Positions 1 through 5,644 are shown, counted from the first letter of the stretch. The stretch is 5,670 nucleotides of DNA from Desulfovibrionaceae bacterium (GCA_030539415.1 JAUNSE010000143.1:1-5670), one strand, 5' to 3'. Notes: generated by a model from the letters alone, not told the origin. Numbers and translations are program-made.

Positions 1-286
1 GATCGGGCAGCTCGCGGCCGCCCTCCTCGAGGCGCTTCAGGAACTTCTCGCGGCAGTCGTAGCTGCAGAAGTGATGGGTGGTGGCACCGTCGCGCACGGT
101 GATGGAGTCATCCACGGAGACATAGGCGCCGCAGACGGGATCCTTGACCATCTCGCCGGCCTTCACCTTGCGCTCCATCTCCTTCTCGTCGACCTTCTCC
201 TCCTTCTGGCGCTTCTTGAAGAGGTCGTTGGCAAAGAGCCTGTACAGAATGTAGGCCGCCACAGCCAGAACTATCCATTTAATCAT
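1..286 (-). CDS. Membrane-anchored YHS-domain protein (3' end cut by window edge)
   Basis: Ninety-five codons are visible on the minus strand before the window ends, with no stop reached. The protein opens with one predicted membrane segment (IVLAVAAYILYRLF, about residues 5-18). A highly charged Lys/Glu linker follows (about 24-48), then a YHS/TRASH-like metal-binding module: DPVCG with Cys52, and HFCSYDC with Cys74 and Cys78. The C-x(21)-C-x3-C spacing is typical of YHS domains, which are usually linked to metal binding. A cytosolic metal-binding domain tethered to the membrane is therefore likely; the metal and role are unknown. The ATG at 286-284 overlaps the folK stop by 8 nt, with GGGGGA five bases upstream, so it should be translated by coupling to folK. 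The family's real function is poorly defined. Confidence is high for the gene and moderate for the domain name. Confidence 0.85.
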   Translation of the reverse strand, partial: MIKWIVLAVAAYILYRLFANDLFKKRQKEEKVDEKEMERKVKAGEMVKDPVCGAYVSVDDSITVRDGATTHHFCSYDCREKFLKRLEEGGRELPD

Positions 287-869
287 TGCTTTCCCCCGGA
301 ATCAGGCTGCCGGCGGCGCCGGGCTGCTCCTGAAAAATGATATTGTCTTCCATGGTCCACGCAAGGCGCGCAAGATGCGTCCCGACGCTTTCCCCTTGTA
401 TCGCAAGATGCGGGGCAATGTCACGCAGCGGCACGAGCCAGAAAGCCCTGCGGACAAGCCTGGGATGGGGCAGCAGGCAGACCGGATCGTCCGAGGCGAG
501 AGCACCCCCCTCCCCGCACAGCAGCATGTCGATGTCTATGGCCCTGGGGCCGAAGCGCAGGGCCGGGTCCGGGCTGCGCCGGCGTCCCAGGGAGGCCTCG
601 AGCTCCAGCAGGGCGCGCATCAGCGCCACGGGGTGCCAGCGCGCGTCGGCACGGGCCTCGAGCACCTGATTGTAAAAGAAGGGCTGGTCGGCATAGTCCT
701 GCGGCTCGGTGCGGTAGACGGGCGAAACCTTCGCTATGGCGAGGCCGTCCATGGCCGCAAGGCCGGCCAGGGCCGCCTCGAGCCTCTGCGGCGCGTCGGG
801 CGAGTTGGAGCCGAGGCCGATCCACACGGGCATGCCCTGCAAGGCGCTGTCTGCTGAATGCTGTGTCAC
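279..869 (-). CDS. folK: 2-amino-4-hydroxy-6-hydroxymethyldihydropteridine pyrophosphokinase (HPPK)
   Basis: HPPK transfers pyrophosphate from ATP to 6-hydroxymethyl-7,8-dihydropterin, the step before dihydropteroate synthase in cytosolic folate synthesis. The 196-residue product carries the family motifs in order: WIGLGSN (16-22), VYRTEP (51-56), DQPFFYNQV (61-69), GPRAIDIDML (107-116) and LPHPRL (133-138). Asp112 and Asp114 match the Mg-binding aspartate pair of E. coli HPPK (Asp95/Asp97). Length exceeds the usual ~160 residues because of about 12 extra residues at the N-terminus and about 15 at the C-terminus (after roughly 180). The start chosen is GTG at 869-867: GAGGA lies seven bases upstream and an in-frame TGA sits just before it. 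An internal Met13 (GMPVWIGLGSN) would give a more family-like N-terminus but lacks an obvious ribosome site. It is the first gene of a unit with the YHS gene and divergent from xerD. Confidence 0.95.
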   Translation of the reverse strand: MTQHSADSALQGMPVWIGLGSNSPDAPQRLEAALAGLAAMDGLAIAKVSPVYRTEPQDYADQPFFYNQVLEARADARWHPVALMRALLELEASLGRRRSPDPALRFGPRAIDIDMLLCGEGGALASDDPVCLLPHPRLVRRAFWLVPLRDIAPHLAIQGESVGTHLARLAWTMEDNIIFQEQPGAAGSLIPGESND

Positions 870-876
870 TGATCAT

Positions 877-881
877 TCCTC
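877..881 (-). promoter_or_regulatory. Ribosome binding site fixing the folK GTG start
   Basis: On the minus strand GAGGA lies seven bases before the GTG at 869-867, a near-ideal spacing. This decides for the GTG over the out-of-frame ATG at 876-874 and over the internal ATG of Met13. The site lies inside a five-codon ORF (883-866) whose TGA overlaps the GTG. Confidence 0.65.
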
Positions 882-986
882 ATGCGCTCTTCATGTCCGC
901 CGGCTTGCCCCGCGAAGGGTTCGCGAAGGGCCGGCAAAGGCCCGCTCGGGCGGAAAAAAAGCGCGTGTCTGCGGGATGGAACAGCC

Positions 987-1015
987 AATGTACGCACTGC
1001 CCGCGGGCCTGTCAA
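987..1015 (-). promoter_or_regulatory. Sigma70-like promoter for folK-YHS
   Basis: Read on the minus strand, TTGACA (1015-1010) is a perfect -35 hexamer. A 17-base spacer separates it from TACATT (992-987), which matches four of six -10 positions. Transcription should begin near 980, giving a leader of about 110 nt before the folK GTG. The leader begins near a run of seven T (960-954) and contains a 9-bp direct repeat and two tiny ORFs. This is the best promoter match in the window; start-site mapping would be needed to prove it. Confidence 0.6.
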
Positions 1016-1059
1016 AAAGCGTTTTCCGTCCCGCGCCCCGGCAGGAGGGGCGGCAGCTC

Positions 1060-1093
1060 CCCGGCAGAGGGGGCGATCCTGCTCTGCCCCGGG
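1060..1093. repeat. Inverted repeat between the two divergent promoters
   Basis: GGCAGAG (1063-1069) pairs with CTCTGCC (1082-1088) around a 12-base loop. The arms extend outward by CCC/GGG (1060-1062 with 1091-1093) if two unpaired C are allowed. No T run follows on either strand, so it is not a terminator. It lies just upstream of the xerD -35 box and about 45 bp from the folK -35 box, a position that could suit an operator. In GC-rich DNA chance remains a real explanation. Confidence 0.4.
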
Positions 1094-1101
1094 CCATGCT
1101 C

Positions 1102-1130
1102 TTGACCACGGCGGCGCATCTGCCTAGGGT
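1102..1130 (+). promoter_or_regulatory. Candidate promoter for xerD
   Basis: TTGACC (1102-1107, five of six -35 positions) is followed after exactly 17 bases by TAGGGT (1125-1130), a weak -10 box that keeps the conserved T, A and final T. The predicted start near 1137 would give a leader of about 95 nt before xerD. The match is weaker than the opposing folK promoter but correctly oriented and placed. Confidence 0.4.
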
Positions 1131-1190
1131 CTTTCGCAGAACACGCGGGGCGGATCCCGGGACACCCCCGTCCCCGGAGCGCCCGCGGCA

Positions 1191-1224
1191 CAGGCCGGCA
1201 GAAAGGACACAAACAGGCCGGCAG
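1191..1224 (+). repeat. 11-bp direct repeat in the xerD leader
   Basis: CAGGCCGGCAG occurs at 1191-1201 and again at 1214-1224, 23 bp apart. The second copy runs into the AGGAGG ribosome site of xerD. Each copy contains the palindrome GCCGGC. It could be a binding site or the scar of a small duplication. Confidence 0.5.
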
Positions 1225-1228
1225 GAGG
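1223..1228 (+). promoter_or_regulatory. Ribosome binding site of xerD, closely spaced
   Basis: AGGAGG is a full Shine-Dalgarno match, but only three bases separate it from the ATG at 1232, shorter than the usual five to nine. The site still favours 1232 over the internal ATG at 1289, which has no purine-rich site in front. Confidence 0.6.
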
Positions 1229-1231
1229 CCC

Positions 1232-2362
1232 ATGACTCCCAGGTCCGTCACACACGAGACGCAGCCCCTCTGTCCCCCGACTCTGGCCATGGCCTGCGAG
1301 CGCATCACCCCCTGGCTGGACAGCCTGCTTGCCGTGCGCGGCCTGTCCACGGCCACGGTCATGGCCTACACCCAGGACATTGCGGACTTTCTGCTCTTCA
1401 TGGAAAATCTCGCGGACCAGAAGAACCGGCCCCAGCCGCTGGTCCATCCCGGCCCCTGGATCGTCTCCAGGGAGGCCGGACGCCAGGAGATCACCCAGGA
1501 CACCATTTTGCTCTACCTGGCCTTCGGGCGCGCCCGCGGGCAGACGGCCCGCACCATGGCCCGGCGCCTGGCCGGCCTGCGCTCGCTCTTCGACTGGATG
1601 CAGGAGGCCGGCCTCTCCTTTCTCAATCCCTGCGAGGACGCCGTCAATCCCAGGCTCCCCATGCACCTGCCGGTCTTTCTCTCGGTGCGGGAGGCGAAGA
1701 AGCTTCTGGCCGTGCCGGACAGTTCGACGCTGGCCGGGCGGCGCGACGCCTGCATTCTGGACCTGCTCTACGCGGCGGGCCTGCGCGTCTCGGAGCTGGT
1801 GAACCTGCCCCTGCAGGCCGCGGACCTGCAGCGGGGCATGCTGCGCGTCTTCGGCAAGGGCAGCAAGGAGCGGCTGGTGCCCCTGCACGACGAGGCCCAG
1901 GAGCGCCTGCTGAAATACCTGGAGGAGGTGCGCCCGAGGCTGCACCCGCGCTGCCCGCAGATCTTTGTGAACGGCAGGGGCGGGCGCCTCACGAGGCAGT
2001 ACGTCTACACCATGGTCTCGGCCGCCGGAAAGGCCTGCGGCATCGCCCGCCCCATCTCGCCGCACACCCTGCGCCACAGCTTCGCGACCCATCTGCTCGA
2101 GGGCGGGGCCGACCTGCGCAGCGTGCAGCTTCTGCTGGGGCACACGGACGTGGCCACCACGGAAATCTACACCCACGTGCAGACCGAGCGCCTGATCGGC
2201 CTGCACCATCAGTTTCATCCGCGCTGCGGCCTGGGGCGGAAAAGAGCCGTGCCGGAGCCAGGGCAGCCCGCTTCCTCCGCCGGACAGCCGGGCTCTGGAG
2301 CGGGGCCGGAAGAGGCGGCGGGCCGGCAGACGCCGGACGGAACCGGCGGCAGGGGACGCTGA
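1232..2362 (+). CDS. xerD: Site-specific tyrosine recombinase, XerD type
   Basis: Xer recombinases resolve chromosome dimers at dif during division. The 376-residue product has an N-terminal core-binding domain (about 24-125, with RGLSTATVMAYTQDI at 36-50) and a complete catalytic domain. By alignment with E. coli XerD, the catalytic residues are Arg185 (AGLRVSEL), Lys209 (GKGSKER), His278 and Arg281 (HTLRHSFATHL), His304 (LLGHTD) and nucleophile Tyr313 (IYTHV). The ending LHHQFHPR closely resembles the XerD C-terminus, favouring XerD over XerC. It is longer than the usual ~300 residues because of about 15 extra N-terminal residues, about 20-25 extra inside the N-domain (roughly 61-86) and a Gly/Pro/Ala-rich tail of about 45 after 332. 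The tail looks disordered. Start at 1232 rests on AGGAGG; Met20 (1289) would give a more standard N-terminus. No attachment sites or phage genes adjoin, so a chromosomal housekeeping role is preferred. Confidence 0.92.
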   Translation: MTPRSVTHETQPLCPPTLAMACERITPWLDSLLAVRGLSTATVMAYTQDIADFLLFMENLADQKNRPQPLVHPGPWIVSREAGRQEITQDTILLYLAFGRARGQTARTMARRLAGLRSLFDWMQEAGLSFLNPCEDAVNPRLPMHLPVFLSVREAKKLLAVPDSSTLAGRRDACILDLLYAAGLRVSELVNLPLQAADLQRGMLRVFGKGSKERLVPLHDEAQERLLKYLEEVRPRLHPRCPQIFVNGRGGRLTRQYVYTMVSAAGKACGIARPISPHTLRHSFATHLLEGGADLRSVQLLLGHTDVATTEIYTHVQTERLIGLHHQFHPRCGLGRKRAVPEPGQPASSAGQPGSGAGPEEAAGRQTPDGTGGRGR

Positions 2363-2417
2363 GAAGCACCGGGAAACGCCGCCGGCGCGGGGTCTAGGAG
2401 TCCGGGCCGAAAGGGGC

Positions 2418-2423
2418 TATACT
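2418..2423 (+). promoter_or_regulatory. Candidate -10 box for the DHH-CBS-nucleotidyltransferase gene
   Basis: TATACT matches five of six -10 positions and stands out in GC-rich DNA. No acceptable -35 hexamer lies 16-19 bases upstream, and there is no TG extension. If used, transcription starts near 2430 with a leader of about 60 nt. There is no terminator-like structure after xerD, so read-through from the xerD promoter is also possible. Confidence 0.35.
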
Positions 2424-2481
2424 TGTTCTCCCCGCAAGAGGCAGAGGCGCGCGCCGCGCCCTTCCCCCGCCCTTCCCGGGC

Positions 2482-2487
2482 AAGGAG
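2482..2487 (+). promoter_or_regulatory. Ribosome binding site setting the ATG start at 2492
   Basis: AAGGAG lies four bases before the ATG at 2492-2494. The frame stays open upstream to a TTG at 2423, but that codon has no ribosome site and overlaps the TATACT box, and the extra 23 residues resemble no domain. Confidence 0.75.
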
Positions 2488-2491
2488 CACC

Positions 2492-5400
2492 ATGAGCAGA
2501 CCCGCATCCCCGGACAGAGACTCCGCCGCCAGCCCGCAGCCGACCACAACCCTGGTCACCTGCCACTCCAACGCGGATTTCGACGCCTACGCGGCCATGC
2601 TGGCCGCGGCCAGGCTGTACGCGCCCTGCGACCTGATCTATCCGGGCAGCCAGGAGAAGAATCTCAACCGCCTGCACGAGGAGATTGGCGCAAGCGCCGG
2701 CGAGCTTGTGCCCGGCTGCCGCTTCGTGGACATGCAGGGTCTGGACTTCTCGCCCTACGAGCAGCTCATCGTGGTGGACACGCGCCAGCGCTCCAGACTG
2801 CGCCATGTCTGGCCCCTGCTCGACAATCCGGGCATCCGCGTGGAGGCCTGGGACCATCATCCGGACACCAGCGACGACATTCACCCCCACCTCACCCATT
2901 TCTCCACCGTCGGCGCGGTGACCACCCTGCTGGTCTTCAGGCTCAAGGAAAAGGGCTTCACCCTGCCCGCGAAGACCGCCACCGTGCTCGGCATGGGCCT
3001 CTATTCGGACACCGGCTCCTTCTCCTACTCCTCCACCACCGGCGAGGACCTGGAGGCCGCGGCCTGGCTCATGCGCCAGGGCATGGACACCAATGCCATC
3101 AGCGATCAGCTGGCCTTCGAGATGACCCGCACCCACGTGCAGGCCCTGAACAGCCTGCTCGAGTCCGCGCAGACCTACACCTTCAGCGGCGAGCAGGTGG
3201 TGCTGGCCGAAACCACCCTCGAGCACTATCTGGGGGACTTCGCCTATCTGGCCCACAAGCTCATGGAGATGGAGAAGTTTCCCGTGCTCTTCGCCATCGG
3301 CCGCATGGACGACCGCATACAGGTGGTGGCCCGCTCGCGCTTCTCCTCCATCAATGTGGGCGACATCTGCCGCGCCCTCGGGGGCGGCGGCCATGTCTAC
3401 GCCGCCTCGGCGAGCATCAGGGACAAGTCCCTGACCCAGGTGCGCGACGCCCTTCTGAACGCCCTCTACATGCAGCAGTCCGGCGACCGCAAGGCCCAGG
3501 ACTACATGTCCTCCCCGGCCGTGGGCCTCGAGACGGGCCGCAGCGTGGGCGAGGCGGACGAGCTCATGCTGCACTTCGGCCTCAAGGCCGTGCCGGTCTT
3601 CGCCAAGGGAACCAGAAAGTGCGTGGGCATCATGGACGGAGAGACCGCCCAGAAGGCCAGGGGGCACGGCCTGGCCGACCTCAGGGTGGACGAGTACATG
3701 CACCGTCCGGTCATCTGCCTGCCCCCGGACGCTTCCTTAAAGGAGCTCACCAGCGTCATCGTGGGCCGGCGCCAGCGCCTTGTGCCCATCGTGCGCGACG
3801 AGGAGGTCATCGGCGTGGTGACGCGCACCGACCTCATCGGCATCTTCGCTGCCGAGCCCGGGCGCATGGACGCTCCGGCGGACGGGGATCCGCGCGGACT
3901 CGAGGCGAAGACGAGGCACATGGCCAAGGCCCTGCAGGATCAGCTGCCCAAGGCCACCTTCCGGCTGCTGCAGCTCGTGGCCGCGCTCGGCCGCGAAATC
4001 GACATGCCCGTCTATGTTGTGGGCGGCTTTGTGCGCGACCTGCTGCTCAAGGTCCCGAACCAGGACATCGACCTCGTGGTCGAGGGCGACGGCATGGCCT
4101 TCGCCCAGGCCCTGGCCCAGCGCCTTGACGGCCGCACCAGGATGCACAGGAAGTTTCTCACCGCCTGCGTGGTCTATCACGACGCCGAGGGCCGGGAGCA
4201 GCGCGTGGACGTGGCCACGGCGAGACTGGAGTTCTACGAGTCGCCGGCCTCCATGCCCACGGTCAAGCTCTCCTCCATCAAGATGGACCTCTACCGGCGC
4301 GACTTCACCATCAACGCCCTGGCCCTGCGCCTGGACTGCGAGCCCATGGGCCAGATCGTGGACTTTTTCGGCGGCCAGCAGGACATGCGCAGCCGCACCA
4401 TACGCGTGCTGCACACGCTGAGCTTCGTGGAGGACCCCACCCGGATGCTCAGGGCCGCCCGCTTCGAGCAGCGCTACCAGTTCCGCATCGGCGCGGACAC
4501 GGAAAAGCTCATCCGCAACGCCCTCTCCCTGCGCCTGCTGGACAAGCTCTCGCCGGCCCGCGTCTTTCACGAGTTCGAGACCATCTGCGACGAGGAGCAT
4601 CCCATTCTCGTGCTGATGCGCCTGAACGAGCTCGGCGTGCTGCAGAACCTGCACCCGCAGCTCTCCGTCGGCGGGGCCAGGGAGAAGTCCCTCATGCGCG
4701 CCGCCAAGGTCATGGGCTGGTACAAGCTGCTCTATCTGGACGAGCGCACCAGAAACTGGTTTGTCTACTTCCTCGCGCTGGTCGGGCCGCTGAGCTACAG
4801 CGACGCCCTCATCTGCTTCAGAAAGCTCGGCCTGCCCGAGGCCTGCAAGACCCTGGTCATGCAGGGCCGCGAGAAGGCCCGCTACGTGAGGCCCGCGCTG
4901 CGCAAGATGTTCGCGAAGGGCGCGCAGCCGAAGCCCAGCGCCGTCTGCGCCCTTTTGCGCGATCTGCCCACCGAATGCCTGCTCTGGGTGCTGGCCGAGG
5001 AGAACACGCCCGAAATCCGCCGCACCCTCTCGCGCTACATCACCTCCTGGCGCAGCATGACCCCGGATCTGAACGGCAGCGACCTCATGAAGATGGGCCT
5101 GCCCTCCGGTCCCGCCTGCGGCCTCATCCTGCGCCGCCTGCTCACGGCCAAGCTCGACCATCAGGCCGACACTCCGGCCAGGCAGTTCATGCTGGCCAGG
5201 GAGCTCGTGCGCCAGGCCCTGGACGGCACCCTGGAGGACGACAGGCCGCCCCGCGGCCGTGACGCCCAGGCCGCGAAGGACCGGGGGAAGGAGGAGGCCG
5301 AAGCAGGGACCGATGAAAAGGGAGGCGAATCCGAAGCGGACGCCAGGGCGGAGGCCGGGAGCGGCGCAAATGCCGAAGCAGAGGCAAAAGCCGCTGCCGC

Positions 5401-5578
5401 GGCGAGCGCAGCCTCCTCTTCCGCCAGTGCCGCCGCAGCCGGGGCAAAAGCCGAAGCAGAGGCCGAAGCGGTCTCCTCTTCTTCCGCCTCCTCTTCTGCC
5501 AGTGCCGCCGCCTCCGCCGAAAGCAGTGCCGCAGCCGGCTCCGACGCGGAAGCCGGCTCCCGGGCGAAAGGGAACTGA
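2492..5578 (+). CDS. DHH phosphoesterase-CBS-tRNA nucleotidyltransferase fusion (probable A-adding enzyme)
   Basis: This 1028-residue cytosolic protein has four parts. (1) DHH phosphoesterase, about 20-330, with all metal motifs: CHSNADFDA (24-32), VVDTR with Asp96, Asp121-His122-His123 and Asp173 (YSDTG), plus the DHHA1 motif GGGGHVYAA (297-305). (2) Two CBS domains, about 335-395 and 398-455; the second keeps the nucleotide-binding GVVTRTD, the first is degenerate. (3) Class II nucleotidyltransferase, about 480-910: YVVGGFVRDLLL (508-519), catalytic Asp525/Asp527 (QDIDLVV), RVDVATAR (571-578), RRDFTINAL (602-610) and the base-selecting EDPTR (647-651), ending in the helical region with NGSDLMKMGL (861-870). 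(4) A low-complexity tail, 918-1028. In lineages with this architecture (Aquifex, Geobacter), CCA addition is split between CC- and A-adding enzymes, and the DHH-CBS form is associated with A addition. A poly(A) polymerase or a full CCA-adding role cannot be excluded from sequence alone. The start is set by AAGGAG. Confidence 0.9.
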   Translation: MSRPASPDRDSAASPQPTTTLVTCHSNADFDAYAAMLAAARLYAPCDLIYPGSQEKNLNRLHEEIGASAGELVPGCRFVDMQGLDFSPYEQLIVVDTRQRSRLRHVWPLLDNPGIRVEAWDHHPDTSDDIHPHLTHFSTVGAVTTLLVFRLKEKGFTLPAKTATVLGMGLYSDTGSFSYSSTTGEDLEAAAWLMRQGMDTNAISDQLAFEMTRTHVQALNSLLESAQTYTFSGEQVVLAETTLEHYLGDFAYLAHKLMEMEKFPVLFAIGRMDDRIQVVARSRFSSINVGDICRALGGGGHVYAASASIRDKSLTQVRDALLNALYMQQSGDRKAQDYMSSPAVGLETGRSVGEADELMLHFGLKAVPVFAKGTRKCVGIMDGETAQKARGHGLADLRVDEYMHRPVICLPPDASLKELTSVIVGRRQRLVPIVRDEEVIGVVTRTDLIGIFAAEPGRMDAPADGDPRGLEAKTRHMAKALQDQLPKATFRLLQLVAALGREIDMPVYVVGGFVRDLLLKVPNQDIDLVVEGDGMAFAQALAQRLDGRTRMHRKFLTACVVYHDAEGREQRVDVATARLEFYESPASMPTVKLSSIKMDLYRRDFTINALALRLDCEPMGQIVDFFGGQQDMRSRTIRVLHTLSFVEDPTRMLRAARFEQRYQFRIGADTEKLIRNALSLRLLDKLSPARVFHEFETICDEEHPILVLMRLNELGVLQNLHPQLSVGGAREKSLMRAAKVMGWYKLLYLDERTRNWFVYFLALVGPLSYSDALICFRKLGLPEACKTLVMQGREKARYVRPALRKMFAKGAQPKPSAVCALLRDLPTECLLWVLAEENTPEIRRTLSRYITSWRSMTPDLNGSDLMKMGLPSGPACGLILRRLLTAKLDHQADTPARQFMLARELVRQALDGTLEDDRPPRGRDAQAAKDRGKEEAEAGTDEKGGESEADARAEAGSGANAEAEAKAAAAASAASSSASAAAAGAKAEAEAEAVSSSSASSSASAAASAESSAAAGSDAEAGSRAKGN
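5372..5511 (+). repeat. Imperfect internal duplication coding for the Ala/Ser/Glu-rich tail
   Basis: GCCGAAGCAGAGGC occurs at 5372-5385 and 5450-5463 (78 bp apart). A 26-base block starting GCCTCCTCTTC occurs at 5411-5436 and 5486-5511 (75 bp apart) with one mismatch. GGCAAAAGCCG occurs at 5383-5393 and 5443-5453. The spacings are all multiples of three, so the frame is kept. This points to expansion by in-frame tandem duplication followed by small changes. The encoded segment alternates Glu/Lys-Ala runs with Ser-Ala runs. Confidence 0.75.
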
Positions 5579-5588
5579 GTGCGGGCCC

Positions 5589-5629
5589 GCAGCCGGAAGC
5601 CGCGCGCTTGTCCGGCTGCGCGCTCTTTT
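5589..5629 (+). terminator. Probable rho-independent terminator after the fusion gene
   Basis: Ten bases after the stop codon, GCAGCCGG (5589-5596) pairs perfectly with CCGGCTGC (5612-5619). A competing stem, GCGCGC (5602-5607) with GCGCGC (5618-5623), abuts the T-rich TCTTTT (5624-5629). The T run is short and interrupted, so strength is uncertain. A further copy of CGGCTGC at 5631-5637 could also pair with the left arm. Confidence 0.55.
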
Positions 5630-5644
5630 ACGGCTGCGGAAAAA

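Larger units (their letters stand above)
870..1231. other. Divergent intergenic region between folK and xerD (362 bp)
   Basis: No convincing gene lies here. Short open frames exist on both strands, but their predicted peptides are Arg/Pro/Gly-rich, lack recognisable motifs and look like products of high GC. From left to right the region holds: the folK leader with two tiny chained ORFs (866-894), a 9-bp direct repeat CGCGAAGGG (911-919 and 922-930) around a TTCGCGAA palindrome, an A7 run (954-960), the minus-strand folK promoter (987-1015), an inverted repeat (1060-1093), the plus-strand xerD promoter candidate (1102-1130) and an 11-bp direct repeat reaching the xerD ribosome site (1191-1224). 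No tRNA or recognisable riboswitch was seen. Confidence 0.6.

Noticed and set aside
940..960. Hairpin GCCCG/CGGGC next to a run of seven A as a terminator
   Set aside because: On the plus strand the hairpin is followed by A, not T; on the minus strand the T run comes before the hairpin. Neither orientation fits a rho-independent terminator.
1124..2218. 364-codon minus-strand frame opposite xerD
   Set aside because: Shadow of the xerD codon pattern; no recognisable protein and no ribosome site noted.
1232..2362. Tyrosine recombinase as the integrase of a mobile element
   Set aside because: No tRNA, att repeats, excisionase or phage genes are nearby, neighbours are core genes, and the sequence ends like XerD. 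No dif-like palindrome was seen in the window either.
736..2397. 553-codon plus-strand frame across the intergenic region and xerD
   Set aside because: It runs through folK antisense, the promoter region and xerD out of frame; the product is Arg/Pro/Gly/His-rich and lacks motifs.
2423..2491. Upstream TTG start adding 23 residues to the fusion protein
   Set aside because: The TTG overlaps the TATACT box and has no ribosome site, while ATG 2492 follows AAGGAG at a workable distance.
2417..3703. Long open frame on the minus strand opposite the DHH and CBS half
   Set aside because: Its His/Gly/Val/Leu-rich product has no motifs and mirrors the codon bias of the strongly supported plus-strand gene. 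Antisense frames stay open easily in GC-rich genes.
3737..5161. Long open frame on the minus strand opposite the nucleotidyltransferase half
   Set aside because: Same reasoning: repetitive Gly/His/Val/Ala composition, no domain, and fully overlapped by a gene with many catalytic motifs.
5372..5511. Repeats near the gene end as a CRISPR-like or regulatory array
   Set aside because: The repeats keep the reading frame, are imperfect, have no regular spacers and encode a low-complexity tail.
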